Assembly (NCBI GenBank): GCA_949297365.1
Contig: CASFSL010000043.1
Coordinates: 1 to 37,275, forward strand
Length of the DNA: 37,275 bases
Origin: an uncultured Bacteroidales bacterium
Lineage (GTDB): Bacteria; Bacteroidota; Bacteroidia; Bacteroidales; UBA932
Reading direction: 5' to 3'
Below are positions 1 to 8,937 of this stretch, one piece after another (the first letter of the stretch is position 1; every line of letters starts with the position of its first letter). The notes beneath the pieces are model-generated. The model saw only the letters and a list, made by a program, of their open reading frames with translations, was not told the origin of the DNA and made no database searches. The position numbers were made by a program, and so were the translations under genes.

Positions 1-374
1 CAGATACTGTTGAACTCAAAACATTGTTCTGTAAACCTAACTGCAATATTGTCAATGAACTGAATGATTCAAGTGAACCTACATTGTTTTAATTGTTAAA
101 CTTTTTAACTATCCTCCACAATTTTTAGTGGACACAAGTGACTGCATTTTTAAAAACTTATTTTTCCGCACAGTCAGAAATACGCAGTCGCACCGGCAAT
201 ATCCTAATCAGCAAACAGATATAAGTTTTTATAAAAAGTCTTTTTTTTATAATGTCCTAAATATGCGGTTATTGTACGGAAGTGGTTTTTTTGTTCCGTT
301 TCTAGCCCCTACTTTTGCATCCGAAAGCCGTCCCTGGCAGAAGTGACCTTTTTATCAACTTTATAAACAACAAA
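1..374. other. Gene-free AT-rich leader upstream of fimbrial operon
   Basis: I see no convincing coding region here; a short open frame from 128 to 346 has no family resemblance and runs into the fimbrial leader. The stretch is AT-rich and holds two small AT palindromes (GTTAAA at 95-100 facing TTTAAC at 104-109, and TTTTTATAAAAA at 226-237 followed closely by a T8 tract at 241-248) and a weak TCCAC/GTGGA hairpin (115-132). These could be part of a terminator for a gene left of the window or of a control region, but none is strong. A promoter is called separately at 290-317. Confidence 0.5.
290..317 (+). promoter_or_regulatory. Bacteroidota-type promoter of fimbrial operon
   Basis: TTTG at 290-293 and TACTTTTG at 310-317 match the -33 (TTTG) and -7 (TAnnTTTG) elements of the Bacteroidota primary sigma factor. 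The 16-base spacer is slightly shorter than the usual 19-20. It would give a leader of about 50 nt before the ATG at 375. Confidence 0.55.
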
Positions 375-1427
375 ATGATGAGAAACACTTTTAATTACAC
401 TGTCAGGGCATTATCCCTGATCGCACTTGCAGCAGGACTTACAGCCTGCGAGATTCAAGAATGTACAGAATGTCCCGGAACAGCGGGAGAACCTGCGACA
501 TTGTCTTTATCTGTCAGCCCCACTGCGACGAAATCCACTCAGACTCCGTCCGATGAGACCGACAAGACCTTGAATACCATTGATGTGCTTATCTTCAACA
601 ACTCAGGGAGCGGACAGCTGGACGTGCATAAGCGATTCGAGGAAGGACAGACACAAATGGAGATACAAACTACTACCGGTTCCAAGAAAGTCTGCGTGGT
701 GGCAAATGCCAAATCGCTGCAAATCAGCAGCGTCACCTCTTATTCACAATTCCAGGAGATGGTTGCAGACCTTAATGAGGAATTGTTCGGCAATCTTACC
801 ATGTATGGAGAAAAAGATGTGACTATGACGGCACAGACCACCGAGACAATAACAGTGTCAAGATTCATCTCAAGAATCACAGTCACTTCTGTAAAGACTG
901 ATTTCGCAGGTACTCCTTATAAGGATATGACACTGAACAACTGCAAATTATATCTCATAAACGTCAATGCAGACAAACTTTTGTACAACGGTGAGCCTAC
1001 AGAAAGTCCTGTAATCCTGAATGAAGGAGGCCTGGTATCAGAGGATGTGACCGGTGCTGCTCAAACCGGACTGCTGATGGATGAGATTTCGGAAACAATA
1101 AGCGATGCCGGCTACAGCACTCCCCACTATCTGTACTGCTACTCAAACGAGACATCAGATATCGCCTCCTGTACAAAACTCGTACTGCAGGCCGACATTG
1201 ACGGAACCACATATTATTATCCCATCCCAGTCAATCAGGAAGAATATGGATACGTGACAGGAAACGGGCATCATGGTATAAAACGGAACACTGTCTACTC
1301 AATGGACATAAGCGTATCCAGACCAGGTTCTACTGACCCGGATACTCCGATAGAGCCCGGCACTCTGGACTTGAGCATCTCAGTGGCCGACTGGACGGAA
1401 GTACCTGAGTTCGATAAGGAATTCTAA
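375..1427 (+). CDS. FimA/Mfa1-like fimbrial major subunit lipoprotein
   Basis: Predicted structural (stalk) subunit of a Bacteroidales type V-like fimbria, exported as a lipoprotein to the outer membrane and polymerised after proteolytic processing. The ATG at 375 (or the next codon, 378) is preferred over the in-frame 315 start because it places a signal peptide directly at the N-terminus, ending in a lipobox LTAC. The 350-aa product shows a fimbrillin-like N-terminal segment (LNTIDVLIFN, then VCVVANAKS) and ends with an ISVADWTEV-type strand that resembles the conserved C-terminal strand of FimA/Mfa1 proteins. It is first in a tight operon: the anchor-like gene starts 14 bp downstream. The family assignment rests on motif pattern and operon context; sequence divergence in this family is high, so stalk versus accessory subunit is inferred. 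Confidence 0.75.
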   Translation: MMRNTFNYTVRALSLIALAAGLTACEIQECTECPGTAGEPATLSLSVSPTATKSTQTPSDETDKTLNTIDVLIFNNSGSGQLDVHKRFEEGQTQMEIQTTTGSKKVCVVANAKSLQISSVTSYSQFQEMVADLNEELFGNLTMYGEKDVTMTAQTTETITVSRFISRITVTSVKTDFAGTPYKDMTLNNCKLYLINVNADKLLYNGEPTESPVILNEGGLVSEDVTGAAQTGLLMDEISETISDAGYSTPHYLYCYSNETSDIASCTKLVLQADIDGTTYYYPIPVNQEEYGYVTGNGHHGIKRNTVYSMDISVSRPGSTDPDTPIEPGTLDLSISVADWTEVPEFDKEF

Positions 1428-1441
1428 CAACACACCTGAAA

Positions 1442-2236
1442 ATGGGACAGATCAAAACATTGACGGCTCTTGTGCTGACTGTTGTCTTTGTCCAGGCGTG
1501 TATCATGGAAGACCGCAGCAACTGCCCGGCATATCTCACTCTTGATTTTTCCGAAACACCCGATAAAGTATCCGAGATACATCTGTTCATTGAAGACAGC
1601 AAAGGATACTTGTTCAAGGACACTCTTCCGGCAAACAAATTCGGAATACCGTATGAGATACCCGTCAGGCGCGGAGAGCTCCATATCGCGGCATTCGGCA
1701 ACAACGACAGAATGATGTATGACTACGGCTACCGTATCCACGAGGGAGAGGATGCCGACAGCCTGTACACCTGTTTCATCAGTATGGCCTGCAACGATGA
1801 TCTGTCCTTTCAGCACATCATACCCGTTAAGAACTACATAGGCCTCAATATACGGATTATAGGGAACATATCCGACAGTCTTGGCATAACCGTTGAGTCA
1901 ACTTCTGTCGGATACGGTCTTTCCGGTGAAATCATTGAAGGGATATTCAGACACAGTCCAAATACAACTCATCTCCCCTCCAGTGAAGAGGCCTATTTTG
2001 AATTCTTTTCCAGAGTTCTCAGACAAAAGGACGAGAGTCTCTCAGTCACAGTCCGCGGCACATCAGACAAAATACTGGCCCGCGTTCCATTATCCGCATT
2101 TTTATATGATGCCGGCATAAATATGAATGACGATGCCCTCAAGGACCTCTATATAACTTTGGACATCGCCCTTTCCAGCATAATCCTCAGTCTGGAAAGC
2201 TGGAACAGCACAAACCATACCGAAATACTGTTTTAA
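1442..2236 (+). CDS. FimB/Mfa2-family fimbrial anchor lipoprotein
   Basis: A 264-aa lipoprotein with a signal peptide ending in VQAC. Just after the lipidated Cys it carries the EDRSNCP motif followed by a beta strand LTLDFS, the typical start of Mfa2/FimB proteins, which anchor the pilus in the outer membrane and limit its length. The following VSEIHLFIED stretch matches the two-transthyretin-like-domain layout of this family. It lies 14 bp after the stalk gene and its TAA is followed after one base by the ATG of the tip gene, so translation is probably coupled. Family membership is well supported; the anchoring role is inferred from relatives. Confidence 0.8.
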   Translation: MGQIKTLTALVLTVVFVQACIMEDRSNCPAYLTLDFSETPDKVSEIHLFIEDSKGYLFKDTLPANKFGIPYEIPVRRGELHIAAFGNNDRMMYDYGYRIHEGEDADSLYTCFISMACNDDLSFQHIIPVKNYIGLNIRIIGNISDSLGITVESTSVGYGLSGEIIEGIFRHSPNTTHLPSSEEAYFEFFSRVLRQKDESLSVTVRGTSDKILARVPLSAFLYDAGINMNDDALKDLYITLDIALSSIILSLESWNSTNHTEILF

Positions 2237-2237
2237 C

Positions 2238-4961
2238 ATGAGACCATACCTATTCTTAATCACATTACTTTGCATTCTTTCTTCCTGCAGCAAGGAAAAG
2301 AACCGGGAGACCGCATCCGGGAACAGCATCATAAAGATAAAGTTACAGGTTTGGGAAAGTGTTGTCACTAAATCCCAGCCGTTTGTGAATGAAGAGATTA
2401 TAAAGAATCTCAACTTATTCGCTTATGATGCCCGGGGCAGACTGATTGACTTCCTGTACCTGGAAGACCCCGGCACGGAAATCAATATGGAAACCGGCAA
2501 CAGCGGCATCCATTCAATTTACGCTATTGCCAATAAGGGGAATTTGACCGACCGCAGTCTTATCGTGACCACAGACGGACTGAAATCCATAAGCTGGGAA
2601 CTGGAATCCCCCGATGACATTGTGGGTTCCGACGGAGAAATACCCATGTCCGGATTTGTCTCCGACATTGATGAAGAGAACACATCCGTCATTATCCCGC
2701 TGACACGCATGCTCGCCAAGTTCCGGATAATTGTCGACACCACCGGTCTTGATGAGGATGTAAGCGTATTCGATATCACCGAGGTGAGAATCAGGAATAT
2801 GAACAGGACAGTCTGTGCTTTCAAGCCATCGGGAGCCGCTTCGACAAGCCAGGTATTCTCCACTGGCGCAAGCGCGAACGGCAAGAATCTGGAAAAGATC
2901 TTTACAAGCGGCATTGATTTTTACATCTCCGAGAATTATCATGGTGACCTTATTGCCGAAACCGAAGAGCAGAAGCATATACCACCCGTTCCCTATGATC
3001 AATACTGCACTTTCATAGAGGTCCATGTAAAATACCGCAGTTCAGAACATTATAATGACGACCTAGTGTACCGATACTATCTGCACGACGGAGTTAATTA
3101 TCGTAACTTCGATATCATCCGCAATTATATGTATACCTGCCGCACCATCGTCAAAGGGTCGGGGCTGGAGGAAAATTCATGGAGAGTTGATTTGTCCGGA
3201 CTGAAGGATTTCGTCACTTCAATCGAGGTAACTCCCGAAGAAGTAGATTTCTATGAGCTGAATGAGACCTGTGGACTTACAGCATCGGTTCTGCCTGTCT
3301 CGGCAGAGAACCCCGATATCACATGGATTTCGGATGATGAGGGTGTGGCAACTGTCAGTCAGGACGGTATTGTCAAGGCTGTAGGAGACGGAGTATGCAC
3401 TATTATGGCATCTGCCGTTGACGGAAGCGGTGTAGAGGGTTCTTGTACCGTGCATGTGTACGCAGACAGTAAAATGTTTGAGATCAGGGATTTTCCTGAC
3501 ACAATTTATCCTTATTACAATTCTCCTTATTATATAAGATACAACGTGTATCCATACAATTTGAAACCGACTTTCAGAATCGAATGTCTTTCAGGAGAAG
3601 AACGCGGGGCTATGGTCTCAGACAGGATGATCTATGTTTCGAATCCAGGGAAATTGCAGAAAGAGATAGGACGATACCGTCTCACAGGCGAAGCCGGAGG
3701 GATAATCAGGAGTGTGGATTTCAGTGTCAGCGGTGGAGAACTGGTCCTGAACAAGTTATTCAGCAATCTTTATGTAGGGATCCCTTCCAGACTGAGTTTC
3801 AACAAACTTGAGCCGGCAGATGTAAAATTGAACTGGAGTACTTCAGACCCGTCAATGCTTGAAATTGACGATGACGGAAACATCACACCTTTAAAAGTAG
3901 GCAGATGTACTGTAAGTGTAGAGTCCGCAACAGGCATATCTGACAGGATGACGGTCAACATACTGGAACCATACCTGACATTCAGCAATGTAACCATGTA
4001 TGAGGGTGCTACCTGGACATTGGTATCCTCCCTCAGACCAGTATCCGCAGACCTTCCGGTAGAATACTTGATTATCAAAGGAGAAGAATATGTATCCATT
4101 GAAGGCAACAAGATGTATGGACTGAAACGAACTATGAATCAGGACGATGTGATTATTCAGGCAAGGCTGGTGGATTATCCGCATATCCGTGCCAGCGCAA
4201 GAGTCACCGTTATACCTGCCGTCACCGCCAGCCTGAAAGGAGACAATAGAGTCGTGAACACCTATGGCCATACGTCTGACGGCAGTATATGGAGTAACTT
4301 CTCAAACACACTTCAGCTTGATGTTTCTCATGCGTCCAATGTATCGATGATATGGGAAGTCTATGATGAAGACGGCCGTCTGTGCGATGATATCTCTGTA
4401 TACGACTCCGGGCTGATCAACCCGTATTCAAGTACGGCGAATGGGAAATACACAATCATAGGCTGGGATCATCTCCATCGTTTCCGCACCTCAGAGATAG
4501 AGATTGAGGTATATCGGCTGCTGGAGTATGAAACCGGTGTCGAGAGATACGGATTGTCATCCAGCGGTGGCCGTTATTATTACACTGTATCCCTGTCTGC
4601 GCGATGGAGCAACAACTCATGGAATGTTCTGAACAGTAATGAACGGAATCTGCTGACTCAGCAAAACCTCATTACATACCCATCAACCGCAGCTCTGTAT
4701 CATCCCATCGGAGCATTTGACAATCCCCAGCCCTACATACAGAATTACCGCACAAATATTACCCAAAGCGGTAACGGATACATTAATGATCTGGGTAGGC
4801 TGAGGCCTCTCAGCTACCTCAGGGAGGATTTCAGCAGTTATCCTGATAATCTACCTGGTATAGACGGCAATTATTATAAATTCACTGGAGTCGGAAACAA
4901 TAACGGCTACTACTACATCAAACAGAGAAACGAGACTCTGTTTGACGGGACTAAAGATTAG
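2238..4961 (+). CDS. Large fimbrial tip/adhesin-like lipoprotein, DUF4906-like N-terminus plus Big2 repeats
   Basis: A 907-aa predicted surface lipoprotein (lipobox LSSC). Residues about 20-320 look like the fimbrial subunit fold: LNLFAYD near the start, FYISENY, and YRYYLHDG with DIIRNYMY close to the end, as in DUF4906/Mfa accessory subunits. Residues about 325-410 are a clear bacterial Ig-like Big2 domain (ITWISDDEGVATVSQDG, then VKAVGDG). A second, more diverged Big2-like unit spans about 500-577 (LNWSTSDPSMLEIDDDGN), and a possible third spans 580-660. The C-terminal 200 residues are rich in Asn, Tyr and Ser and I do not recognise them. As last gene of the operon after stalk and anchor, it is best read as the tip or adhesin subunit, but no ligand can be inferred. 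Its stop overlaps the end of the convergent rlmB by 11 bp. Confidence 0.7.
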   Translation: MRPYLFLITLLCILSSCSKEKNRETASGNSIIKIKLQVWESVVTKSQPFVNEEIIKNLNLFAYDARGRLIDFLYLEDPGTEINMETGNSGIHSIYAIANKGNLTDRSLIVTTDGLKSISWELESPDDIVGSDGEIPMSGFVSDIDEENTSVIIPLTRMLAKFRIIVDTTGLDEDVSVFDITEVRIRNMNRTVCAFKPSGAASTSQVFSTGASANGKNLEKIFTSGIDFYISENYHGDLIAETEEQKHIPPVPYDQYCTFIEVHVKYRSSEHYNDDLVYRYYLHDGVNYRNFDIIRNYMYTCRTIVKGSGLEENSWRVDLSGLKDFVTSIEVTPEEVDFYELNETCGLTASVLPVSAENPDITWISDDEGVATVSQDGIVKAVGDGVCTIMASAVDGSGVEGSCTVHVYADSKMFEIRDFPDTIYPYYNSPYYIRYNVYPYNLKPTFRIECLSGEERGAMVSDRMIYVSNPGKLQKEIGRYRLTGEAGGIIRSVDFSVSGGELVLNKLFSNLYVGIPSRLSFNKLEPADVKLNWSTSDPSMLEIDDDGNITPLKVGRCTVSVESATGISDRMTVNILEPYLTFSNVTMYEGATWTLVSSLRPVSADLPVEYLIIKGEEYVSIEGNKMYGLKRTMNQDDVIIQARLVDYPHIRASARVTVIPAVTASLKGDNRVVNTYGHTSDGSIWSNFSNTLQLDVSHASNVSMIWEVYDEDGRLCDDISVYDSGLINPYSSTANGKYTIIGWDHLHRFRTSEIEIEVYRLLEYETGVERYGLSSSGGRYYYTVSLSARWSNNSWNVLNSNERNLLTQQNLITYPSTAALYHPIGAFDNPQPYIQNYRTNITQSGNGYINDLGRLRPLSYLREDFSSYPDNLPGIDGNYYKFTGVGNNNGYYYIKQRNETLFDGTKD

Positions 4962-5736
4962 TATTTGCTCGGATAGTTCTCTGACGGACCGCCTCGAAAA
5001 GCATGAGCGAGGCGGCCACGGAGACATTCAGCGAACCGATATCACCGCGCATGGGTATTCTCGCCATAACGTCACATAATGCCAGTACAGAGTCAGAGAT
5101 ACCCTTGCCTTCGGAGCCCATGACGAAAGCCGTGGGCTTCTTCATATCCACTTCATAGATAAGCCCGTCAGCCTTCTCAGTAGCAGCTACTATCTGGAAT
5201 CCTCTCTCTTTCAGATAGTAAATCGGGATGCGCAGATTCTTGCACTTGGAGACACCGATGCGCAGCAAGGCACCTGCCGAAGCCTTCACTCCGTCAGCGT
5301 TGATGGCGGCTCCTCCTTTCGCAGGCAGGATGATGCCGCCGGCTCCCGCACATTCGGCACTGCGGGCAACGGCTCCGAGGTTGCGCACATCACTCACTCC
5401 GTCCAGAAGTACGAAAATGGGTGCGGAGTCTTTCTGAAAGGCCCTATCCACCATTTCCTCCAGCGGCATATAGTCAATCTGCGGCAGATAAGCCACTACT
5501 CCCTGGTTCTTGCCTCCGCGGAAGCGGGCCAGCCGCTCGACGGGTACGAATTGGAAGGGGATGTCCCTGTTGTCCAGTTCAGTAAGAAGCTGGCGGAACT
5601 GCTGTCCCTCCAGTCCCTGCTTCAGCAGCACTTTTTCTATCTGTCTTCCGGACAGAACGGCCTCCAGGACGGGGTGCATCCCGTAAAGGTGGTATCCGGT
5701 ATCCTTTTTCTCGGTATTTTCCATATTGTATTGCAT
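4951..5736 (-). CDS. rlmB: RlmB-like 23S rRNA 2'-O-methyltransferase (SpoU/TrmH family)
   Basis: SPOUT-class methyltransferase expected to methylate the 2'-OH of a guanosine in 23S rRNA (Gm2251 in E. coli). The 261-aa product has an N-terminal substrate-binding domain (YGMHPVLEAVLSGR at about 19) and the three SpoU motifs: DVRNLGAVARSAECAG, FVMGSEGKGIS and IPMRGDIGSLNVSVAASL, forming the knotted SAM-binding C-terminal domain. The start may be 5736 or the Met four codons later (5724); the second fits a gap of 18 bp from the ABC-F gene upstream. It is the last gene of the tatA-tatC-ABC-F-rlmB run. Exact target within the TrmH family (RlmB versus another rRNA or tRNA site) is inferred from the motifs. 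Confidence 0.88.
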   Translation of the reverse strand: MQYNMENTEKKDTGYHLYGMHPVLEAVLSGRQIEKVLLKQGLEGQQFRQLLTELDNRDIPFQFVPVERLARFRGGKNQGVVAYLPQIDYMPLEEMVDRAFQKDSAPIFVLLDGVSDVRNLGAVARSAECAGAGGIILPAKGGAAINADGVKASAGALLRIGVSKCKNLRIPIYYLKERGFQIVAATEKADGLIYEVDMKKPTAFVMGSEGKGISDSVLALCDVMARIPMRGDIGSLNVSVAASLMLFEAVRQRTIRANTNL

Positions 5737-5742
5737 TTATTT

Positions 5743-7740
5743 TCAGTTACTCAGTTCTATCCACTCCTCCATCGTGCGGTCGAGGGTACGTTTCAGTTCC
5801 AGATACTCCCTGGTCAGCTTGTCTATGTCGGTATCTGCCGACGGAGCCGCCAGGACCTTCTCCAGTTCCTTCATCTGGGCCTCAAGGTCGGCTATTTTCT
5901 TCTCGCAGCTCTCGATGCGCTTCTGCTTGCGACGCTGATCCTTCTGCTCCTGAAAGGAGAGGTTGGAGGCTGTCCGGGGCTTGGGAGTCTGGGCTGACTG
6001 AGAAGATGATGCCTGAAAGACTGACGGTTGTCCGGTTGCCGAAGGTTTCTCTGACTTCTGAGTTCCGGACTCCGATGAACGGTCAGAACGTTCCAGGTCC
6101 TGCAGGGTCTCTATCCTGCGCTTCTCGATGAAGTCCTGCACTCCTCCCAGATACTCCTTGACCCGGCCGTCGCGGAACTCGTAGACCTTGTCCACCAGCC
6201 CGTCGAGAAAGTCCCTGTCGTGTGATACTATGATAAGAGTTCCATCGTAGCGCTGGAGAGCCTGCTTGAGCACGTCCTTGGAGCGGATATCCATGTGGTT
6301 GGTGGGCTCGTCGAGGGCCAGCAGGTTGTAGGGATGCAGTATCAGCTTGGCCATGGCCAGACGGGAACGCTCGCCTCCGCTGAGTACGGCCACTTTCTTG
6401 TCCACATCATTGCCCCTGAACAGGAACGCACCAAGTATATCCCGCAGTTTAGTACGGATATCTCCTACCGCCACCTTATCCAACGTATCGTACACAGTGT
6501 CATTGCGGTCCAGTACATCCTCCTGGTTCTGGGCGTAGTAACCCAATGCGACATTGTATCCGAGGGAGGCCGAGCCGGAGATAGGCCGCAGCTCACCGGT
6601 GATGTATTTCATCATGGTACTCTTTCCCTCGCCGTTACGCCCGACAAATGCCACCTTCTCCCCTCTTTCCACGGTCAGGTCTATGTCGGTGAACACCACC
6701 TTAGGACTGCCCGAGCCGTCACGGGGCGGATAGCCTCCGGTAAGGGCCTTAGCCTGGAAGACAATCTGGCCGGAGCGTGGGGCAGGCGGGAACTTGACGC
6801 TAAGAGCCGAGTTGTCCTCCTCGTCTATCTCTATGCGCTCTATCTTCTCCAGTTGCTTGATGCGGGACTGCACCTGATTGCTCTTGGTGGGCTTGTAGCG
6901 GAAACGCTCGATGAACTCCTCGGTCTTCTCGATCATCCGCTGCTGGTTCTCGTAAGCGGCTCTCTGCTGCTCCATCCGCTCGCGGCGCAGCTCAACATAC
7001 TTGGAATACGGCACCTTGTAGTCGTAGATGTGACCGAGGACTATCTCCACCGTCCTGGTGGTCACCCGGTCCAGAAAGCGGCGGTCGTGGGAAATGAGCA
7101 CCACTGAGCCACGATAACCATACAGATAATCCTCCAGCCACTGTATGGATTCTATATCCAGATGGTTGGTAGGCTCGTCCAGCAGAAGCACATCGGGCTT
7201 GGTCAGCAGAACCTTGGCCAGTTCCACGCGCATGTTCCAGCCCTGCGAGAATGTGCTGCGCTGCCGTCCCAGCTCGCTCTTCTTGAAACCCAGGCCTACC
7301 AGGGTCTTCTCGGCCAGCACGGCGGGAGACTCGGACTGGGCCATGGCCAGTTTATCGTTGAGTTCATTGAGTTCCTCTATCAGCCTATGGTAGGCAGCAG
7401 ATTCGTAATCCGTCCTCTCGCCAAGCTCACGGCTGATCTCCTCCACCCTCTCACCCATGGTGAAATGGTCGGCGAAGACGGACATGGCGGCTTCAATGAC
7501 CGTCGTATCCTTCGAATAGCTCATAATCTGGGGCAGATAACCCACGGTCTGCTCCTTCGGTTTCATTATAGAGCCTGATGTCGGATGCTCCACACCGGCT
7601 ATGAGCTTGAGTATCGTACTCTTGCCCGCACCGTTCTTACCCACAAGGGCTATATGCTCCCCGTCACTGACGTGGAAGCTGATGTCGTCCAGGAGGGTAA
7701 AGCCTCCGAAAGCTACTGTTATATTATTTATCGATATCAT
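5743..7740 (-). CDS. ABC-F family ATPase (Uup-like, ribosome-associated)
   Basis: A soluble 665-aa protein with two ABC ATPase domains and no membrane segments, as in ABC-F proteins that act on ribosomes. Domain 1: Walker A GKNGAGKST (about residue 34), signature STFSQGWNMR (degenerate, usual in ABC-F) and Walker B LLLDEPTNHLD. The inter-domain arm (rich in Arg, Glu and Gln, residues about 240-310) is the P-site tRNA interaction motif region. Domain 2: GRNGEGKST, LSGGERSRLAMAK, LALDEPTNHMD. A Ser/Gln-rich linker leads to a C-terminal coiled coil (about 600-665), as in Uup. Its start overlaps the end of tatC by 17 bp, indicating translational coupling. It could be a housekeeping translation factor or confer antibiotic protection; nothing in the context favours resistance. 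Confidence 0.92.
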   Translation of the reverse strand: MISINNITVAFGGFTLLDDISFHVSDGEHIALVGKNGAGKSTILKLIAGVEHPTSGSIMKPKEQTVGYLPQIMSYSKDTTVIEAAMSVFADHFTMGERVEEISRELGERTDYESAAYHRLIEELNELNDKLAMAQSESPAVLAEKTLVGLGFKKSELGRQRSTFSQGWNMRVELAKVLLTKPDVLLLDEPTNHLDIESIQWLEDYLYGYRGSVVLISHDRRFLDRVTTRTVEIVLGHIYDYKVPYSKYVELRRERMEQQRAAYENQQRMIEKTEEFIERFRYKPTKSNQVQSRIKQLEKIERIEIDEEDNSALSVKFPPAPRSGQIVFQAKALTGGYPPRDGSGSPKVVFTDIDLTVERGEKVAFVGRNGEGKSTMMKYITGELRPISGSASLGYNVALGYYAQNQEDVLDRNDTVYDTLDKVAVGDIRTKLRDILGAFLFRGNDVDKKVAVLSGGERSRLAMAKLILHPYNLLALDEPTNHMDIRSKDVLKQALQRYDGTLIIVSHDRDFLDGLVDKVYEFRDGRVKEYLGGVQDFIEKRRIETLQDLERSDRSSESGTQKSEKPSATGQPSVFQASSSQSAQTPKPRTASNLSFQEQKDQRRKQKRIESCEKKIADLEAQMKELEKVLAAPSADTDIDKLTREYLELKRTLDRTMEEWIELSN

Positions 7741-8551
7741 TATCAGTCTGTCTATCTACAATATTAACTTCTGCATTCACTTTTTTATCCCTGCAAAGCA
7801 TTATGGACACCTCGTAGAGCAGATACAAAGGCAGTGCCACGACTATCATCGTGAAGGCGTCGCCCGATGGGGTGATGACGGCCGATATGGCCAGAGCAGC
7901 TACGATCGCGTACTTGCGGAAACTCCTCAGCATCCTCCGGTTGATAATCCCTATCCGGGATAGCAGCAGGGCCAGGGCCGGCAGCTCGAAGACCACGCCC
8001 ATAATCAGGTTGAGCTTAAGGAACATCCCGATGTACGAGAGCAGCGATATCTGGTTGGCCACCGACTCGCTCACCTGATAGGTTCCCAGAAAGCGCAGGG
8101 TCAGCGGGAAGACCACCACGTAGCCCACCCCCACGCCGATGTAGAACAGCAGGGATGAGAGCCCGAAAGCCGTCTGAGCCGCCCGCTTCTCCCGGTCATA
8201 CAGGGCCGGTCTGACAAAGAGCCACACCTGATAGATCAGAAACGGCATGGCCACGATGACCGCCAGCCAGAAGGAGATGCGCACGTGGGTGAAGAACTGG
8301 GCGGCCAGGTCGATATTGACCAGTTCCACCCGGAAAGGCTCCAGAGCCCCGATCCCGAGCAGCCCCAGCAGCCTGTCCATCCACCGATAGACGAAGAAAC
8401 CGTCCGTCAGCGGAGCCAGCACCACCCCGTCAAACACCGTCTCCTTGCACAGGAAGAACATGACCATCAGGACAATAATCACAGCAAAACTGCGGAAGAT
8501 CACCTTTCGCAGCTCGTCCAGATGTTCCCAGAAGGTCATTTCTCCCGCCAC
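7724..8551 (-). CDS. tatC: Twin-arginine translocase subunit TatC
   Basis: Six-helix inner-membrane receptor of the Tat pathway, which exports folded proteins bearing an S/T-R-R-x-F-L-K signal. Family hallmarks are the N-terminal TFWEHLDELRKVIFRS, the YQVWLFVRPALYDREKR segment (Pro-Ala-Leu-Tyr-x-x-Glu), and a repeated hydrophobic pattern over 275 aa. The longest frame starts with GTG at 8551; an ATG four codons later (8539) starts exactly at the conserved TFWEHL and is equally likely. It follows tatA by 12 bp and overlaps the ABC-F gene by 17 bp. No separate tatB is present, so the system is probably of the TatAC type, with TatA doing both jobs. A twin-arginine substrate is encoded at 17174-18517. 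Confidence 0.95.
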   Translation of the reverse strand: MAGEMTFWEHLDELRKVIFRSFAVIIVLMVMFFLCKETVFDGVVLAPLTDGFFVYRWMDRLLGLLGIGALEPFRVELVNIDLAAQFFTHVRISFWLAVIVAMPFLIYQVWLFVRPALYDREKRAAQTAFGLSSLLFYIGVGVGYVVVFPLTLRFLGTYQVSESVANQISLLSYIGMFLKLNLIMGVVFELPALALLLSRIGIINRRMLRSFRKYAIVAALAISAVITPSGDAFTMIVVALPLYLLYEVSIMLCRDKKVNAEVNIVDRQTDNDIDK

Positions 8552-8563
8552 GGCACCCCTCTC

Positions 8564-8815
8564 CTACTTCTTCTCGGCGGAGCTGTCCTTTGCGGAATCT
8601 GCGGAACTTGCAGTAGACGTTCCCTTCTTGGCAGATGAATCCGTATTCAGGTCATCCTCAATGCCGTTGACCCCCTCCTTGAAGCTCTTGACCCCTTTGC
8701 CGAAGCTCTTCATCAACTCAGGAATCTTCTTCGCCCCGAACAGCAGCAGGACGATGAGCAGCAGCACCAGTATCTCGGTCAGTCCGACGGATCCTAAAAA
8801 CAAAAGTGTAAGCAT
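8564..8815 (-). CDS. tatA: Twin-arginine translocase pore subunit TatA
   Basis: An 83-aa protein with a single N-terminal membrane helix (LTEILVLLLIVLLLF), the invariant Phe-Gly hinge, and the amphipathic helix AKKIPELMKSFGKGVKSF, followed by an acidic and Ser/Ala/Lys-rich tail. This is the standard TatA layout; TatA oligomers form the translocation path. It heads the run tatA-tatC-ABC-F-rlmB, with a -7 promoter box 28 bp upstream of the ATG. Confidence 0.95.
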   Translation of the reverse strand: MLTLLFLGSVGLTEILVLLLIVLLLFGAKKIPELMKSFGKGVKSFKEGVNGIEDDLNTDSSAKKGTSTASSADSAKDSSAEKK

Positions 8816-8842
8816 ACGGTTCTTTTCTTTATAAATCGATGC

Positions 8843-8850
8843 AAATCTAT
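8843..8850 (-). promoter_or_regulatory. -7 promoter box for tatA operon
   Basis: On the minus strand this reads TAGATTTG, a perfect TAnnTTTG -7 box, 28 bp before the tatA ATG. I find no good TTTG at the expected -33 distance, so only the -7 element is called. Confidence 0.5.
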
Positions 8851-8937
8851 TAAAAATAGATATTTCCTACTTATTTTTTATAAAATGATTATATCCAACA
8901 TCTTTTCCTGATGCCTCAGTATATCTTCCGCATTCCA

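Noticed and set aside
226-248. TTTTTATAAAAA palindrome plus T8 tract as a terminator
   Set aside because: The stem is made only of A-T pairs and would be weak; no gene end is visible just upstream.
1-374. Invertible promoter or phase-variation region upstream of the fimbrial operon
   Set aside because: I looked for long inverted repeats flanking the promoter and found only short AT palindromes; no recombinase gene is near.
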